Part shown: piece after piece, positions 51,501-58,971 of the stretch
How the letters are laid out: each line of letters begins with the position of its first letter
Position numbering within the stretch: position 1 is the stretch's first letter
Assembly (NCBI GenBank): GCA_028818695.1
Contig: JAPPNK010000010.1
Coordinates: 37,506-101,505, forward strand
Origin: Candidatus Poribacteria bacterium
GTDB taxonomy: Bacteria > Poribacteria > WGA-4E > GCA-2687025
DNA length: 64,000 bases
Direction of reading: 5' to 3'
Translations under genes and position numbers: made by a program
Notes under the pieces: model-generated
The model's database searches: none
The model's input: the letters and a program-made list of their open reading frames with translations, nothing else
Told to the model about the DNA's origin: nothing

Positions 51501-51850
51501 GGGTCGATGTTGAGCGTTCCGTCTTCTCGACGGGTTACGGTCAGCTGCGCGCTATCGATCTCAATGCGCGGGATGCGCGGCGGGATCAGCTCATAAGAGA
51601 CGTTGGCATGGTGCGCGCTCAGAATCGATTCTGGTTCGTCGCGATGCAATGTGACGTGGAGATCTAGGTCGCCGTAGCGCGTCTGTTTGATACTGGAGAC
51701 GCTCGCCTCCACGCCGAGCGCCTTGGTGAGCTGTTTTCCGATCAGACCGGGGAGATGGCTGTGAAACGCGCCGGAGCGAACGTAGACTGCCAACACAACT
51801 CCGATGAGCAGCGTTGCTGCCGCGGCAATGATGAGCAAACGGCGCTTCAT
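45581..51850 (-). CDS. tamB: TamB/AsmA-like translocation and assembly protein
   Basis: 2089 aa, the largest gene in the window. One N-terminal helix (LLIIAAAATLLIGVVLAVYV) anchors it in the inner membrane. The remainder is a very long beta-rich periplasmic region of AsmA/DUF3971-like repeats (GLSARLDGDM, LAGDL, LDLKIEGPAQKPSLTGSVVLENG in outline), with GSVNLENG-like strands recurring. The C-terminal 450 residues are the TamB (DUF490) domain: VALDIENARFSALIDGRLVG, LEGSLSRPFPPNITPSV, ETYALTREETLLLIAFGDSR, LGSRIGLQFDVD, SDRFSITGERNEEGKYGADL and the end LQFSHEF. Such proteins bridge the inner and outer membranes for lipid transport and barrel assembly. It ends overlapping tamA and starts 55 bases after rpsD. 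Confidence 0.95.
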   Translation of the reverse strand: MKRRLLIIAAAATLLIGVVLAVYVRSGAFHSHLPGLIGKQLTKALGVEASVSSIKQTRYGDLDLHVTLHRDEPESILSAHHANVSYELIPPRIPRIEIDSAQLTVTRREDGTLNIDPILNRPAGGSSPPISFGSVHFRELALQYEDKQGGWYMLFPKAVITLPAEKPLRLDEPRPIIFNCGEWYVKTKTGALEMDGASLKGELNEDGLRIDEMRVNGEGFQFRAEGGIDPDGNADMKAGGTFQLEKLRVFAPDLLEGASGSVTLTDGRLSGNLSDLRLEGEWDLSDSVFLGARMKGTGRVKGGIEQAQLDGVRLLLWGGEVDMSVKTGPSVSIKGEARRVRLSELAAYFYPEHEELQGLEGHASGTFEAAFNEKGVLVSSSGTLRVEGLPYVDGAARVTHLVRDRKYVVELSADGLSARLDGDMDESGAASSYRLSVSGENLETLARGFGETASGRFELRAESINGTDGARVWAELNEGSVRGWAAPSATLQGVWKPESRLFESASLEMRNGAGSFLVNGSASFPEDEQPRVHIEAEASDFDLSLYAEELGFLSGRMSARGPLDALDGSGAFQLSGGAVEMDPAEFTIAQGLLNAPILRGRAGGLPWTGKADNGTFAFQFERPVKLSEAAELLPEEARAAIQQADGRVHLQVEGGGGRIQARLRLDGASAYGVPLGGGNAEAVYEAGTLSVKGALDNGQCAFDLTAELQKEAAPFQGEMRFQEIDASALARRYAPGLRSAAFTARVDLAGDLRQIAESTAEVCVKSARFASDSAVFTAAPFSASFSGESVELRRFELRAEESSPPFHLLANARVNQDGSLSASVKAPSVDLQTAAELIGTPAPAEGVGAFDLSVSGTADDPIIEASWSSDRLALRLRPDGNPLYADNIEGAARCQNGTVSIERAVWSLGAGSASLSGSLPLLLLLKGGPRLEWAPNAPMDIRAKWSNLDLSELLAPFPGWEAESGALSGTAHLTGTLTAPILMGDAQLNFARLTVPERAPIKDGKANVQLRLEANKLSAQDVDLSGSFGSSSARCQGWADVPFQLYPFPSALDLNSMKASMRIESSNLRLSDALALLGEDASKVKAEAAGAADIQLNGLNLRGGEMRADLTRLEAENSGIRLVNDGTVRFRYERGTAYIDELRLKGEGQTLEASGWIDDAHRLDIQAKAENLNLEILSGLTPLETEPIGRLSGSALIRGSLAQPQLGANWTIIDGAYDAIRFDAFTGSASYDGSQISLNGWEITSGVNKLNVEGFAPASISWSGGNVEARLNEEPMRLSINADSFDISFFPLFLTQLKEASGLSALDLKIEGPAQKPSLTGSVVLENGEIALAYENIRLENVSGRIEAEPETIALRSFQFTADGGTYRLGGQDSPTVMSMESLTPNQLQMTVKFADARVESWLPNLDIQTRLAGHATVSIDVKSLSRRAAEGDWKAAVTQALKSSNGGAELTEAAVQWGERQASIVEPMNLSFNMGVFRLNKTDIRIGNLFHLTASGMWELDGEVNAPIDGYVSAALLQSELNRRIGWAPNMEGRLEFAGNIGGTDANPSGSLAFQSVGLRVGGIDIGGRLEFDGNIDRTEASLTGSLNVQGVNLRVGGVDIENATAALESRNGILKMTDSGFYAAENVVEMSGEMPLNGGIDFELDANIRRLDILPLIFPSIAQASGYGSFNLSVGGTFEAPRFKWLAQLDGLALNIPDADIDFSGGNLRVLTEDGRMRLQRLNGALNGGVLQKTDGRESVIDWNAGSPTADVSFQAAGASFSNPTEGIAFQIETASLRAHGPLDGLNIEGSASLAAFQYQRGLGDLLRDFFAGEDQPYKEARYEYPILREMALNIQVQAASGVALDIENARFSALIDGRLVGRLARLVFEGEVSNIAGRLSSNDLPGFPLLTRGLTLEIQDSYIENRSSTVFDPTYTIRASAVEPLRSVIVTDSQGVERRRDVDIEIVLEGSLSRPFPPNITPSVRNTEPGETYALTREETLLLIAFGDSRVGGRDLAELGVSALAGGLGSRIGLQFDVDAESPSETQFHIEREFLPRLFINYSSLVQVGQEQRFEFSYEVSDRFSITGERNEEGKYGADLQFSHEF

Positions 51851-51904
51851 ACGGCGGAGTCTCCATTTAGCGCGAGAAAGCCGTTGTCGAAAGCGCGCGC
51901 ATGC

Positions 51905-52519
51905 TTACACGCGCGAGTAAAACGAAACGGTCTGCTGAATGTCGATGGCTCCGATGGGAACCTCTTGGCTGCCGGGGACGCTTTCGAGCGTCGCAGACAT
52001 GGCGTCCGCGTCGCATGAGATGTACGGCACGGGGCGTTCGCCGAGCCGTTCGGAAGCGATCTGCGCCCATTCCTGCCCGCGCGACTTTTCGCGGACGGCG
52101 ACGGTCTGGCCGGGCTTGACGCGCATGGACGGAATGTTCGCCTTGGAGCCGTCTAGTAGAAAATGTCCGTGTGAAACAAGCTGGCGCGCTTGAAACGGCG
52201 AGAAGGCGAACCCGGCGCGCAACACGACCGAGTCGAGGCGGCTTTCAAGCAGCCCGATCAGATTTTCGGCGGTGACGCCGCGCATGCGCTTCGCCTCGTG
52301 GAAGGTGCGGCGGAACTGCTTTTCGGTGATGTTGTAGGTGTAACGCAGTTTCTGTTTTTCTAGGAGGACGCGGTGGTAGTCGGTTCGTCTGTAGTTTTGC
52401 CGTCCGTGTTCGCCGGGTCCGTGCTGTCGGTCTCTAGAGGCGGGGCATGTGGGATTGTTCCAGAGACAAAATCCCGCGCGTCTGCATATTTTATGTTTGG
52501 ACTGTTTTCCGCGAATCAT
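51905..52519 (-). CDS. rpsD: Small ribosomal subunit protein uS4
   Basis: 204 aa from ATG 52519 (MIRGKQSKHKICRRAG). uS4 binds 16S rRNA early in assembly. The zinc-type N-terminus has cysteines in KHKICRRAGFC and NPTCPASR. The S4 core includes RDRQHGPGEHGRQNYRRTDY, LEKQKLRYTYNITEKQFRR, LIGLLESRLDSVVLRAGFAF and the S4 RNA-binding domain ARQLVSHGHFLLDGSKANIP. It is not next to rpsK, rpsM, rpoA or rplQ; instead it leads rpsD-tamB-tamA, an unusual linkage. No strong ribosome binding site is visible. Confidence 0.96.
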   Translation of the reverse strand: MIRGKQSKHKICRRAGFCLWNNPTCPASRDRQHGPGEHGRQNYRRTDYHRVLLEKQKLRYTYNITEKQFRRTFHEAKRMRGVTAENLIGLLESRLDSVVLRAGFAFSPFQARQLVSHGHFLLDGSKANIPSMRVKPGQTVAVREKSRGQEWAQIASERLGERPVPYISCDADAMSATLESVPGSQEVPIGAIDIQQTVSFYSRV

Positions 52520-52561
52520 ATGTTGTACGCCTAACCATGTTGAGTGCGTCTGTTTCGGTTA

Positions 52562-52590
52562 AGCATAACGCGCTTGGGCGGGGAAGGCAA
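52562..52590 (-). promoter_or_regulatory. Predicted promoter of rpsD-tamB-tamA
   Basis: On the minus strand TTGCCT (52590-52585), 17 bases, TATGCT (52567-52562); about 43 bases before the rpsD start. Confidence 0.5.
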
Positions 52591-52619
52591 GTTTTGGGGA
52601 GTAGGGCGCGGCGGCATGT

Positions 52620-52853
52620 TTGTCTGAACTGCCGGACGCCGCGCTGAATCGCCGACACAAGACCTGTCGGGTCGTCCGCAAACCAAGGCGTCGTTCACGA
52701 TGCCGCCCAGCTTGTCCGTCTTCATTCTGATAATGGTCGATGAACCGCTCCAACGGCCGTCTCCCGGCCTGAAGACGCAAACGCCCGAAAGTCCGGCGCC
52801 GGCGGAACGCGCGGCAGCTCTTTGGAGAGGTCGTTGGCGAAGCGGGGCGGCGC
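52620..52853 (-). pseudogene. Decayed C-terminal remnant of a type ISP-like restriction-methylase
   Basis: Three short blocks in three minus-strand frames match, in order, the conserved C-terminus of type ISP/III-like N6-adenine methylase-helicase proteins: RFANDLSKELPRVPPAPDFR continuing AFASSGRE (from 52853), then PLERFIDHYQ, then MKTDKLGGIVNDALVCGRPD (from 52725). In intact proteins these read like RYADNLKRELPRIPFAPDFR, WIMDRYQVKTDKASGIVND. Much between the blocks is deleted and stops interrupt all frames. It is therefore a relic; homology judgement is from memory of the family. Confidence 0.6.
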
Positions 52854-52895
52854 TCAGGCGAATGCGGGACGGCGTCCAAAAATTCTCTTCCGCTT

Positions 52896-54785
52896 TTATT
52901 GCCTTGTCACTTCTACTTTCTGAAAAGCCAGGTGACCGCTTTCAATTTTTTCATCTTCAGGCATTGCCATCTCGTAGTGAATGAAAATGGCATAGCTCTT
53001 TCCTTTTTGAAAAGACAGGTTGTATAAGGAGAATTTCCCGTCGTTTCCCTCGATAGGGCTTTTAACGGAGACCATCATGGTATCCCTAACTCGGGCTTTG
53101 TTTGTCGATACGATAGCATTTGGAGACGCCATAATTTTTTCCTTGACGCCGTCATCAGTGGATTCGGTGTGCGCTTTTACAACCACATCTCCATACGCGT
53201 TGCCATTTGCAGGGGTGTAAAAGAAAGTCATCTTATATCGACCGGACTGATCAGGTTCAAAGAAATACAATGCATCGCTTTGACTTACCTTTTGCGCCAC
53301 GATGCGGTTGTTTTGCTTTTTCCGTTCTTCGCCTTCCAGCCCCTCCTTTACAGGGCCAATTTTTTCCATGGGAAGAATGATTTTATCCTCTTCGATTTTG
53401 ATCTTTGTCAAAGGTTGGCGGAATCCTCCGCGAAGAATGAGCGCATTTTGGCTGTCGCCGACCCATGTTCCCCGCTCATTCTTCCTAAGAACGCCTTTTC
53501 CTTTTGTCCCTTTAATCTCATAAAAATACGGAAGGATCCTTTGGTAGCAAAAACTATTATATCCTTTCCACGTGTAGAGAAGTGAAGAGCCTGCATTATG
53601 ACCTAAGGCAAAGGTATGTCCTACCTCATGATTGTAATCTACATAATGATTGATTCTAACCCTTTGCCGCATTCCGCCTCCTGCGTCGGCGTTGATGACT
53701 TGGGAAAAATAAGGTCTATTCTTTCCGCTCCATTTTTTCCATCCAAAAAGCGGAGCCATTTTCTTCTCTGTATGGTAAAGATGATAGACCTCTCTGACGA
53801 CCCCTTTATGGTTGATAGCCTCTCGTATTTTATCGATTTCTGCTTTGAGTCCATTTCCATAAGCCATCCATCCTTGGGCATAGTTTGGGGCGTCGGGATG
53901 GATTTCAACTCTTATTGGGAATTGGCTATATCCCTTTGTATAGGATTTGCCTACAATCGTGTCGAAATAGTGCGAGTCGTAAGCGACAGAAGTGCGCCGC
54001 GCCCAATGATAATATTCAGGATGGAACGTATAATCCTTCGGAAGAGTCGCTTCCATATCTCCCGCCCCATCCGCATCTTCCCATCCCTCGGGAATAACGC
54101 ATATCTGCAGCAATAAAAAAGGACTCGCCTCGAATAGAGTGATACATTCTTTTTCAAAAATCGTTTGTTTGGTGGGTATATGGATGATTTTCAAAGTGTA
54201 GATTTTATTAATGCTCCCGACTAATCCGCCCCCCAAGTACTCCTTTGGCTGGATCACAATGCTGTCTTTAATAAAATTCTCCAACCCCTTGACCTCTACA
54301 TGAAACTGCCCGCCCTTATAGTCATTATAAGTCGGGACGATTTGTCCTTTCTCATCTCGCAATTCAAACTCATGCTCCTTAAAGAAAGTCGCTAAGCATG
54401 AGTTGTCGTTAAGGGTAATCGCTAAACGCGAGTAGGGCGTTATCACCAACCTGCCGTCGCGTTCTTTATTTTCATAAATTGTCTTTGTGAAGTCTATTGG
54501 AAGCCCCCCTAGTAAACCGCTATTTAATGAGAATTCATAATAATTGGCAAGTTCCCGATTGTGTTTGGCGGGGTCCAGTTTTACTCTTTTTCCGCCAATC
54601 CAAGGATTATTGATAGATCGCGGATGGTTTACAGGAATAAAATTAATGGCGTCCACTTGAATGGCGTCGCTGTCGCTATAGGATCCCCCGAAGGCGAGGG
54701 GCGTCAGAAGCGCCATCGAGAGGTTCAGAACGGGCTTGATCTGTTCAGCAAGTCTCGTCGTCAGTCGGTTCCATCGTTGTTTCAT
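52896..54785 (-). CDS. Secreted zincin-type metalloprotease, low-GC
   Basis: 629 aa. N-terminal export signal after a basic head (residues 17-34, PVLNLSMALLTPLAFGG). The metzincin-like motif HEVGHTFALGH covers residues 386-396 (zinc ligands His386, His390, His396; catalytic Glu387), followed by NAGSSLLYTW. Upstream are beta-rich segments (residues 40-230); a lysine-rich stretch (KIEEDKIILPMEKIGPVKEG) and a beta-sandwich-like C-terminus (YFFEPDQSGRYKMTFFYTPA, SLYNLSFQKGKSYAIFIHYE) follow. The motif lacks the Gly of M66 and astacin-type metzincins, so the exact family is open. Base composition is far richer in A/T and lysine codons than neighbouring genes, indicating recent acquisition. GGAG precedes ATG 54785; it has a near-consensus promoter. 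No known toxin or partner is adjacent. Confidence 0.8.
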   Translation of the reverse strand: MKQRWNRLTTRLAEQIKPVLNLSMALLTPLAFGGSYSDSDAIQVDAINFIPVNHPRSINNPWIGGKRVKLDPAKHNRELANYYEFSLNSGLLGGLPIDFTKTIYENKERDGRLVITPYSRLAITLNDNSCLATFFKEHEFELRDEKGQIVPTYNDYKGGQFHVEVKGLENFIKDSIVIQPKEYLGGGLVGSINKIYTLKIIHIPTKQTIFEKECITLFEASPFLLLQICVIPEGWEDADGAGDMEATLPKDYTFHPEYYHWARRTSVAYDSHYFDTIVGKSYTKGYSQFPIRVEIHPDAPNYAQGWMAYGNGLKAEIDKIREAINHKGVVREVYHLYHTEKKMAPLFGWKKWSGKNRPYFSQVINADAGGGMRQRVRINHYVDYNHEVGHTFALGHNAGSSLLYTWKGYNSFCYQRILPYFYEIKGTKGKGVLRKNERGTWVGDSQNALILRGGFRQPLTKIKIEEDKIILPMEKIGPVKEGLEGEERKKQNNRIVAQKVSQSDALYFFEPDQSGRYKMTFFYTPANGNAYGDVVVKAHTESTDDGVKEKIMASPNAIVSTNKARVRDTMMVSVKSPIEGNDGKFSLYNLSFQKGKSYAIFIHYEMAMPEDEKIESGHLAFQKVEVTRQ

Positions 54786-54849
54786 CAGTCGCTCCGTTCC
54801 TGTTTCCTGCGCTGTCCTGACCGCCCATAAGCGGCTTCAGCTTTACCGC

Positions 54850-54888
54850 GTTATGGTTATCATAACGTGCGCTGTTAGACGTTGTCAA
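54850..54888 (-). promoter_or_regulatory. Strong promoter with operator-like palindrome for the metalloprotease
   Basis: On the minus strand TTGACA (54888-54883), an 18-base spacer and TATGAT (54864-54859). The -10 lies inside a perfect 17-base inverted repeat, GTTATG-ATAAC-CATAAC (54866-54850), a plausible operator. About 75 bases upstream of ATG 54785. Confidence 0.7.
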
Positions 54889-54958
54889 ATAGAGCGGTCT
54901 GACCTTAAAGGCTTTAGTCGGGACATGTCGGCATGCAAACAATGTGACGATAGGCGCG

Positions 54959-56567
54959 TTAGGGCGCCGCTTCCGCCGTCAGCGAGGTTCGCCAGAAGTG
55001 CTTCCACGTCAACGGGTGAGGCTTATAGTTGACGACATTCGCCCGAGCGGCGACCACATCTTTCACATGCGCGATGGGAACCCAGGGAGCGTCCTTGCGG
55101 ACGATCTCCTGCGCCTTGCGGTAGATTTCGACCCGCTTTTCTTGATTCGACTCCCGCTGCCCCTCTAGCAGCAGCTCCTGGAGGGCGTCGTTCTTGTAGA
55201 AAGCGATGTTGCTCGCCGGCTTCTTCGCGTTGTCCTTGCTCAAGAGAACGTAGAGAAAGTTGTCCGGATCGGGATAGTCGGCGATCCATCCCAGCATTCC
55301 CAGATCATGCTCGCCGCCCAGCACCGCGTCCAAATAGGTTTGCCACTCCAGGTTGTCGATGGTGTTGACCGGTATGTCGACCTTCTCCAGATCGGACTGT
55401 ATTGCCAGCCCGACCGACTTTGGATCTAGAAAGTAAGGGCGCGGATTGGACATGATATACAGCGTGAGCGGCTCCGCAAAGCCGTTCGGCAGAGCCTCTT
55501 GAATGAGCGCCCGCGCCTTTTCGGGGTCGTACTCAAACGGCTCAATGTCGTCGTTGTAGCTCCACAGCGTCGGCGGGAGCGGATTCTTTGCCGCGGCCGC
55601 CAGCCCCCCATAGAGCTTGTCGACGATCTTCTGCTTGTCGATGGCATGGTTGATGGCGTACCGGACGCGCGGGTCGTTCATCGGGGGGCGCTGCGTGTTC
55701 ATGGCGATGTAACCGACGTTCATGCCCTCCTCTTCATAGATGCGCAGCTCTGGGTTTTGGCGCACTTTTGGGACGCTCTGCGGCTCAATGAATTCCAGCA
55801 GGTGGATGGCGCCGCGCTCCAGCTCCAGCAGGCGGGTAACGCTTTCCGGTATGGAGCGGAAGACGACATTTTTGAGCGGCGGACGCCCTCCCCAGTAGTC
55901 GTCGTTGCGCTCTAGGACGATGCGGTCTCCCGCCGCCCAGGAGAGCAGCTTGAAGGGGCCGGTGCCGACAGGCTTCGTTCCGAAATCGTCGCCGGATTCC
56001 AGCATCGCTCTTAGGGCTGGCAATGGAAAACGGCGGCAGCGCCAGCGCGTACAGAAAGGGGGTGTACGGCTTTTTCAGAGTGAAAACGACCCGGTAATCG
56101 CTGTCCGCTTTGACGCTCTCGATGATGTTGTCCATGCCGAGATCGATCCAGTAAAGGTAGGGTCCGCCGAATTTATGGAGCGGATGCGCGGGGTCGTACT
56201 GCCGTTGGAACGACTGGACGACAGCGTCGGCGTTGAACAGATCGCCGTTGTGAAAATGGACGCCGCGCCGCAGCTCAAATGTCCATGTCATGTTGTCGTC
56301 GGAGGGCGTCCATGAGCGCGCCAGCCCCGGCTCTATTTCCATCGAGTCGCGGGCGTATTGTACAAGCGTGTCGAAGATCAGCTCGGCGACCTTGAACGAT
56401 TCGCCGTCGTTCACATGGGCGGCGTCTAGGCTGCCGGAGTCGGCGCCCCGCCCGATGATGAAGGTCTCAAGCGGATTTTGCTTATCGCCGCCGGCGCATC
56501 CGATAACGGCGGCAAGCGCCGCCCCCGCCAAGATGAGCATGCCGCCGCGTCGCGTGGATATGTTCAA
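54959..56567 (-). pseudogene. Family 5 ABC transporter substrate-binding lipoprotein, frameshifted
   Basis: Begins at TTG 56567, overlapping the epimerase stop (TTGA), with GGAG 8 bases upstream. Signal with lipobox: MLILAGAALAAVIGC. Peptide/nickel-binding landmarks follow: FIIGRGADSGSLDAAHVNDG, LARSWTPSDDNMTWTFELRR, GVHFHNGDLFNADAVV, YRVVFTLKKPYTPFLYALAL. After PPFSIASPK, near 56009-56014, one extra base shifts the frame; the protein resumes as AMLESGDDFGTKPVGTGPFK, then RNDDYWGGRPPLKNVVF, VRYAINHAIDKQKIV and continues to the stop at 54959. Joined, it would be about 535 aa, normal for DppA/OppA types. Either a pseudogene or a sequencing error; no permease genes are adjacent. Confidence 0.85.
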
Positions 56568-57541
56568 TTCGGTTTCTCCGTTGTGGAACGCATGAGTTTT
56601 GAGAAGTAATCGACGGTATGGCGCAGACCCTCTTGAAGCGAGACGCGCGGCTCCCATCCGAGCAGTTTTCGGGCGCGTGCGATGTCGGGACAGCGCCGCT
56701 TCGGGTCGTCCGAATGCGGGTTTTCAATGAAGGTCAAACGGCTCTTGCTGCCGGCGATGCGTACAATCGTTTCCGCCAGTTTCAGGATGGTGACCTCCGT
56801 GTCGGGGTTGCCGATGTTGACCGGCTCCGTTTCGTTTGACATGAGCAGGCGGTAAACGCCCTCGACCTCGTCGTCCACATAGCATAGGCTGCGCGTTTGG
56901 GAGCCGTCGCCATGTATGGTGATGTCGTCGCCTTTGAGCGCTTGGTTGATGAAGTTGGGAATGGCGCGTCCATCGTCGGGGCGCATGCGGGGACCGTAGG
57001 TGTTGAAGATGCGAAGGATGCGCGTTTCAATGCCGTATTTTCGGCGGAACGCCATCGTGAGCGCTTCGGCGTAACGCTTCGCCTCGTCATAAACGCTTCG
57101 GCGTCCGATAGGGTTCACATTTCCCCAATACGACTCCGGCTGCGGGCTGACGAGCGGGTCGCCGTACACCTCCGAGGTGGACGCCTGCATGAAGACGGCG
57201 TTTTGACGGAGCGCCAGTTCCAGCAGATGGTAGGTTCCCCATGCCCCCGCCCGCATGATCTCAATGGAAAGCGGGTCGAAGTCGACGGGGCTGGCGGGGC
57301 TGGCGAAGTTCAGGACATAATCTATTTTTTGGTTGATGCGTATCGGCTCGGCGATGTCGGCTTGGATAAACTGAAAGTCAGGTTCGTTGACGAGGTGGGC
57401 GGTGTTGTCGGTTCTGCCCGTTTGGAGATTGTCGAGGCACAGGATGCGGTATCCTTCTTTTAGGAAGCGGTCGCACAGGTGCGAGCCGATAAAGCCGGAG
57501 CCGCCGGCGACCAGAACGGTTCGTTTGCGGTGAGATGACAC
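56564..57541 (-). CDS. NAD-dependent sugar epimerase/dehydratase, UDP-glucuronate decarboxylase-like
   Basis: 325 aa extended SDR. NAD-binding GGSGFIGSHLCDRF at residue 13; LNFASPASPVDFDPLSIEIM; QASTSEVYGDP; the catalytic YDEAK in GRRSVYDEAKRYAEAL; RIFNTYGPRMRPDDGRAIPN; GDGSQTRSLCYVDDEVEGVY. The ASPASP, SEVYGDP and NPIGxRSxYDEAKR strings are the signature of UXS, which makes UDP-xylose from UDP-glucuronate for glycan synthesis. Its stop overlaps the start of the peptide-binding lipoprotein. It diverges from the DegT-like gene, with a 67-base space. Cytoplasmic. Confidence 0.9.
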   Translation of the reverse strand: MSSHRKRTVLVAGGSGFIGSHLCDRFLKEGYRILCLDNLQTGRTDNTAHLVNEPDFQFIQADIAEPIRINQKIDYVLNFASPASPVDFDPLSIEIMRAGAWGTYHLLELALRQNAVFMQASTSEVYGDPLVSPQPESYWGNVNPIGRRSVYDEAKRYAEALTMAFRRKYGIETRILRIFNTYGPRMRPDDGRAIPNFINQALKGDDITIHGDGSQTRSLCYVDDEVEGVYRLLMSNETEPVNIGNPDTEVTILKLAETIVRIAGSKSRLTFIENPHSDDPKRRCPDIARARKLLGWEPRVSLQEGLRHTVDYFSKLMRSTTEKPN

Positions 57542-57608
57542 GTTCGCCCCTTTAAAGACTTAAGACGCAGCCTTCTAACATAACGCTTTCAGCGCCTGAT
57601 AGGATTGA

Positions 57609-58835
57609 ATGATGACACAGACGGCGGCAAAAGGCAAGCGGCGCTCTCGGCGTCTGCGGCTTCATCCGTGTAAGCGGCTTGACATGTCCTGGGCGGACTG
57701 GTTCTTTGCGGCGGCGCGGTCGTTGAAAAATGCGGCGCGGCTGCCTGGACGCCGGTCGGCGAAAGCGGAGGCGCCGGCTGACGGGGACGCGCTCGTCTGT
57801 TTGACCGTCCGCTCCGCGTTCGACCTGTATCTCCAGGCGCGGGACTGGCCGCCCGGGGGCGAGATTGTCTTCGCGGGGCTGACCGTGCCGGACATGCCGC
57901 GCATCGCCCAAGAACGCGGGCTGCGCCCCGTTCCGCTGGACATTGATCCGCTGACGGCAGAGTGGAGCGCCGAGGCGTTGAAGCGGAGCGTCGGACCGCA
58001 GACGCGCGCCGTTGTGTTGACGCATCTGTTCGGCGCGAAGGTTGAGATTGAGCCGTCTCTGGAGACCGCCCGCCGCGCCGGGGCGGCTGTTGTGGAGGAT
58101 TGCGCGCAGGCGTACCGCGGGCAGGGCTGGCTTGGGCATCCAGAGGTGGACATTTCGCTTTTTTCGTTCGGACCGATGAAGACGGCGACCGCTCTCGGCG
58201 GGGCGGTCGCGCGCGTCCAGCGTCCTGACATCCGCGAGCGCATGGCGCAGATACAGAGCGGCTATCCGCTTCAGCCGGCGGGAGAGTATCTGCGGCGCGT
58301 TCTGCTGTGCGGGCTGATGCTGGCGGGGTCGAACCCGACGGCGTACGGCGTTTTGAGCGCGTTGGCGGAGGCGGCGGGCGCCGACCGAGAGGCGCTGCTT
58401 CATCGGTTCACGCGGAATGTGCCGCCGGATGAACTTTGGGCGCGTCTTCGGCGCCGGCCGTGCGCGGCTCTGCTGGCGGTTTTGGCGAGGCGGCTGTCGC
58501 AGGGAGAAGCGCTTTTCGAGAGGCGCCGCCGGCTTGGACGGAAGCTTTTCGAGGCGGCGGGACCGGAGGCTCCCATCCCGACGCGCCATGCGCTTGACCA
58601 CGCTTTTTGGATGATCCCGCTGCTGGTGGAGGACGCGGCGGCGGCGAAGCGCCTTTTTCGGGCGCATGGGTTTGACGCGGTCTCGAATCGGCTGTACCCA
58701 GCTCCCGGCGCCAGAGCCGCAGGAGCGGAACGCGTCGCCGAAGCGGTCTATCTTCCGTTCGACCCGCGCATGAGCGAACGCGAGATGGAGCGTCTCGGCG
58801 CGCTTGTGAAGCGGCATTTTCGGCAGTCTCAATAG
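57609..58835 (+). CDS. DegT/DnrJ/EryC1-type aminotransferase-like protein
   Basis: 408 aa, PLP fold type I. Readable: LVCLTVRSAFDLYLQARDWPP, EIVFAGLTVPDMPRIAQERG, GPQTRAVVLTHLFGAKVEIE, AGAAVVEDCAQAYRG (Asp/Gln that hold the cofactor) and SLFSFGPMKTATALGGAVAR, where Lys is the presumed Schiff base but the usual SFHxxKxxTTGEGG is altered. It may thus be a sugar aminotransferase with unusual substrate, or a divergent regulator. The last codons and stop (CAGTCTCAATAG) come from dispersed repeat family 2. Divergent from the UXS-like gene; ATG 57612 is an alternative start. The 426-codon frame on the other strand is a shadow. Confidence 0.82.
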   Translation: MMTQTAAKGKRRSRRLRLHPCKRLDMSWADWFFAAARSLKNAARLPGRRSAKAEAPADGDALVCLTVRSAFDLYLQARDWPPGGEIVFAGLTVPDMPRIAQERGLRPVPLDIDPLTAEWSAEALKRSVGPQTRAVVLTHLFGAKVEIEPSLETARRAGAAVVEDCAQAYRGQGWLGHPEVDISLFSFGPMKTATALGGAVARVQRPDIRERMAQIQSGYPLQPAGEYLRRVLLCGLMLAGSNPTAYGVLSALAEAAGADREALLHRFTRNVPPDELWARLRRRPCAALLAVLARRLSQGEALFERRRRLGRKLFEAAGPEAPIPTRHALDHAFWMIPLLVEDAAAAKRLFRAHGFDAVSNRLYPAPGARAAGAERVAEAVYLPFDPRMSEREMERLGALVKRHFRQSQ

Positions 58836-58880
58836 ACGATGATTTTGATTTTAGAGCCGCTTTGAACAGGATTTTCGCAT
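58822..58880. repeat. Dispersed repeat family 2, copy 3
   Basis: GGCAGTCTCAATAGACGATG, ATTTTGATTTTAGAGCCGC, then GAACAGGATTTTCG. It supplies the last residues and stop codon of the preceding gene. Matches 16126 and 42441. Confidence 0.7.
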
Positions 58881-58971
58881 ATCGTCGTTTGTAAAGAATG
58901 GCTGCGTCTCTCTCCGCTATCTACAGCCCGCTGGATGTGGTAAACTTGTAAGCGGCGGAAGGGCGGAGCGT

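Noticed and set aside
57552-58832. 426-codon minus-strand frame opposite the DegT-like gene
   Set aside because: Arg/Pro-rich shadow translation; the plus-strand frame has PLP-enzyme motifs and a proper start.
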